Source: CAYRVF01 sp964427535 (GTDB lineage Bacteria; Chloroflexota; Ktedonobacteria; Ktedonobacterales; JADMIN01). From it: 5,289 bases of DNA. Positions 3,915 through 5,289 of the stretch are shown piece after piece. The translations under genes were made by a program, and so were the position numbers. The stretch spans positions 1 through 5,289 of the forward strand of contig CAYRVF010000200.1 in the NCBI GenBank assembly GCA_964427535.1, written 5' to 3'. The notes under the pieces are model-generated. The model saw only the letters and a list, made by a program, of their open reading frames with translations, did no database searches and was not told where the DNA came from. Positions within the stretch are counted from its first letter, which is position 1, and every line of letters starts with the position of its first letter.

Positions 3915-5289
3915 ATGAGCGAGACACCCGAGCGGACGCCCACCACACCAGCCACCGCTGGAGCCGATATCTGGGAGAGCCTTGACGAGCCGATCGCCTG
4001 GCGCCCCACCGATGAATACCTCCAGCGGAGCCGGTTGCTGGCCTTTCTGCGACGCCACGACATCGCCGATTACGATGCGCTGCTGCGACGCGCGGCGAAC
4101 GATCCGGCGTGGTTCTGGGACGCCGTCTCGGATGATCTCGGGCTGGTCTGGCAGCGGCCCTACACCCAGGTGCTCGATACCTCGCGCGGCATCCCCTGGA
4201 CCCGCTGGTACATAGACGGCCAGTTCAACTACGTCGCCACCGCGCTCGACAAGCACGCCAGCGGCCCCAATGCGCACAAGACCGCGCTCATCTGGGAGGG
4301 CGAAGACGGCGAGGTGCGCCGCTACACCTACGCCGAGCTATTGGCGCTCACGAACCAGGCGGCGCATGCGCTGCGCGCACTTGGCATCGGCAAAGGGGAC
4401 CGTGTCGCCATCTTTCTGCCGATGATTCCGGAGGTCATCGCCGCGACGTTGGCCTGCGGCAAGCTCGGCGCGATCTATACGCCGATCTTCTCCGGCTACG
4501 GTGCCGAGGCCGTCGCCACTCGGCTGCGCGACAGCGGCGCGCGGGTCGTCGTAACAGCGGACGGCTTCTACCGGCGTAGCAAGGTCGTGCCGATGAAGGA
4601 GACCGCCGACGCCGCGGTCGCCGGGTCGCCGGAGGTCGAGCACGTGCTGGTGGTCCGCCGCGTCGGCCAGGAGCTTCCCTGGGCAGAGGGGCGCGATGTG
4701 GACTGGAAAACACTGGTCAACGCCCAACCCTCCGTGTTTGAGACCGTCACCACCGACGCCGAAGACCCCTACATGCTGATCTATACATCTGGCACCACGG
4801 GCCGCCCGAAGGGCGCGCTGCACGTCCACTGTGGCTTCCCCATCAAAGGCGCGCAGGATATGGCGCACTGCTTCGACGTGCGGCAGAACGATACGCTCTT
4901 CTGGCTCACCGACATGGGCTGGATGATGGGGCCGTGGGCGGTGAGCGGCACGCTGATGCTCGGCGCGACGCTCGTCATCTACGAGGGCACGCCCGACTAT
5001 CCCGGTCCCGACCGGCTGTGGGCGCTGGCCGAGCGCCACGGCGTCACCGTCATGGGCGTCGCCCCGACGGTCTTCCGCGCGCTGATGGTCCACGGCGACG
5101 AGCCGGTGAAGCGCCACGACCTGAGCAAGCTGCGCATTCTCGGGGCGAGCGGCGAACCGTGGAACTCCGGTCCCTGGCACTGGGCCTTCGAGGTCGTCGG
5201 CGGCGGGCGCTGCCCCATCATCAACTATTCCGGCGGCACGGAGGTCTCGGGTGGCATCGTCGGATGTACCACCCTCACTCCGATCAAGC
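3915..5289 (+). CDS. Acetyl-CoA-synthetase-like AMP-forming acyl-CoA ligase, 3'-truncated by window edge
   Basis: The first 458 residues are present and the frame is still open at the right edge; the family is usually about 640-680 residues. It belongs to the adenylate-forming (ANL) superfamily and would activate a carboxylate with ATP to an acyl-AMP, then pass it to CoA in the cytoplasm. Residues about 65-115 form the ACS N-terminal domain (WFWDAV, then WTRWYIDGQFNY). The AMP-binding core follows: TYAEL at 138, GDRVAIFLPMIPE at 161-173, PIFSGY at 190-195. The ATP P-loop YTSGTTGRPKG is at 290-300, LTDMGWMMGPW at 331-341, GASGEPWNS at 410-418, and YSGGTEVSGG at 438-447. Classical acetyl-CoA synthetases have WWQTETGG at the last position; here the pocket tryptophan aligns with glycine, and the VT of GWVTG is MM. 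The substrate may therefore not be acetate, so I give no acs symbol. The C-terminal lid domain with its catalytic, acetylatable lysine lies outside the window. Confidence 0.93.
   Translation, partial: MSETPERTPTTPATAGADIWESLDEPIAWRPTDEYLQRSRLLAFLRRHDIADYDALLRRAANDPAWFWDAVSDDLGLVWQRPYTQVLDTSRGIPWTRWYIDGQFNYVATALDKHASGPNAHKTALIWEGEDGEVRRYTYAELLALTNQAAHALRALGIGKGDRVAIFLPMIPEVIAATLACGKLGAIYTPIFSGYGAEAVATRLRDSGARVVVTADGFYRRSKVVPMKETADAAVAGSPEVEHVLVVRRVGQELPWAEGRDVDWKTLVNAQPSVFETVTTDAEDPYMLIYTSGTTGRPKGALHVHCGFPIKGAQDMAHCFDVRQNDTLFWLTDMGWMMGPWAVSGTLMLGATLVIYEGTPDYPGPDRLWALAERHGVTVMGVAPTVFRALMVHGDEPVKRHDLSKLRILGASGEPWNSGPWHWAFEVVGGGRCPIINYSGGTEVSGGIVGCTTLTPIK

Noticed and set aside
4338..5180. Minus-strand open frame of 280 codons opposite the acyl-CoA ligase
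   Set aside because: The plus strand carries the P-loop and other ligase motifs throughout this stretch. The minus frame is a shadow without recognisable motifs.

Overview
The window is GC-rich (about two thirds G+C by eye) bacterial DNA with four protein genes, all on the + strand. The first is cut by the left edge and the last by the right edge. Extended -10 promoter motifs, purine-rich ribosome binding sites, a zinc-ribbon kinase and an ACS-like ligase of this type would fit Chloroflexota or another GC-rich lineage. That is a tentative impression: no ribosomal or other marker gene is present to confirm it.

Layout. 1-809 is the C-terminal two thirds of a class I/II PLP-dependent aminotransferase. 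810-1200 is an unusually long gap of 391 bases. It holds a candidate promoter whose -10 hexamer lies at the centre of a 28-bp imperfect palindrome (867-894), a stretch with nested pairing potential (945-1062), a second candidate promoter (1079-1107) and a clear Shine-Dalgarno. 1201-2322 encodes an APH-type kinase-fold protein with a four-cysteine zinc ribbon at its N-terminus. It is followed by a convincing intrinsic terminator (2359-2396). 2433-3779 encodes a single-pass membrane protein with a large cysteine-containing exported part and a PEGA-like beta domain; its function is not recognised. The 135-base gap 3780-3914 carries an extended -10 promoter candidate, a small hairpin, a 12-bp palindrome and a Shine-Dalgarno. 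3915-5289 is the N-terminal 458 residues of an acetyl-CoA-synthetase-like AMP-forming acyl-CoA ligase. This long frame has no stop codon before the window ends.

How they fit together. Each gene after the first appears to have its own expression signals, and a terminator separates the kinase from the membrane protein. The window therefore reads as a run of independently transcribed genes, not one operon or one pathway. The aminotransferase and acyl-CoA ligase are ordinary central-metabolism enzymes, and the two middle genes are the poorly understood ones. I see no mobile element, CRISPR array, tRNA, rRNA or defence system. The points most worth a second look are the dyad on the -10 at 867-894, the long leader of the kinase gene, the zinc-ribbon/kinase fusion, and the altered acyl-pocket residues in the ligase.
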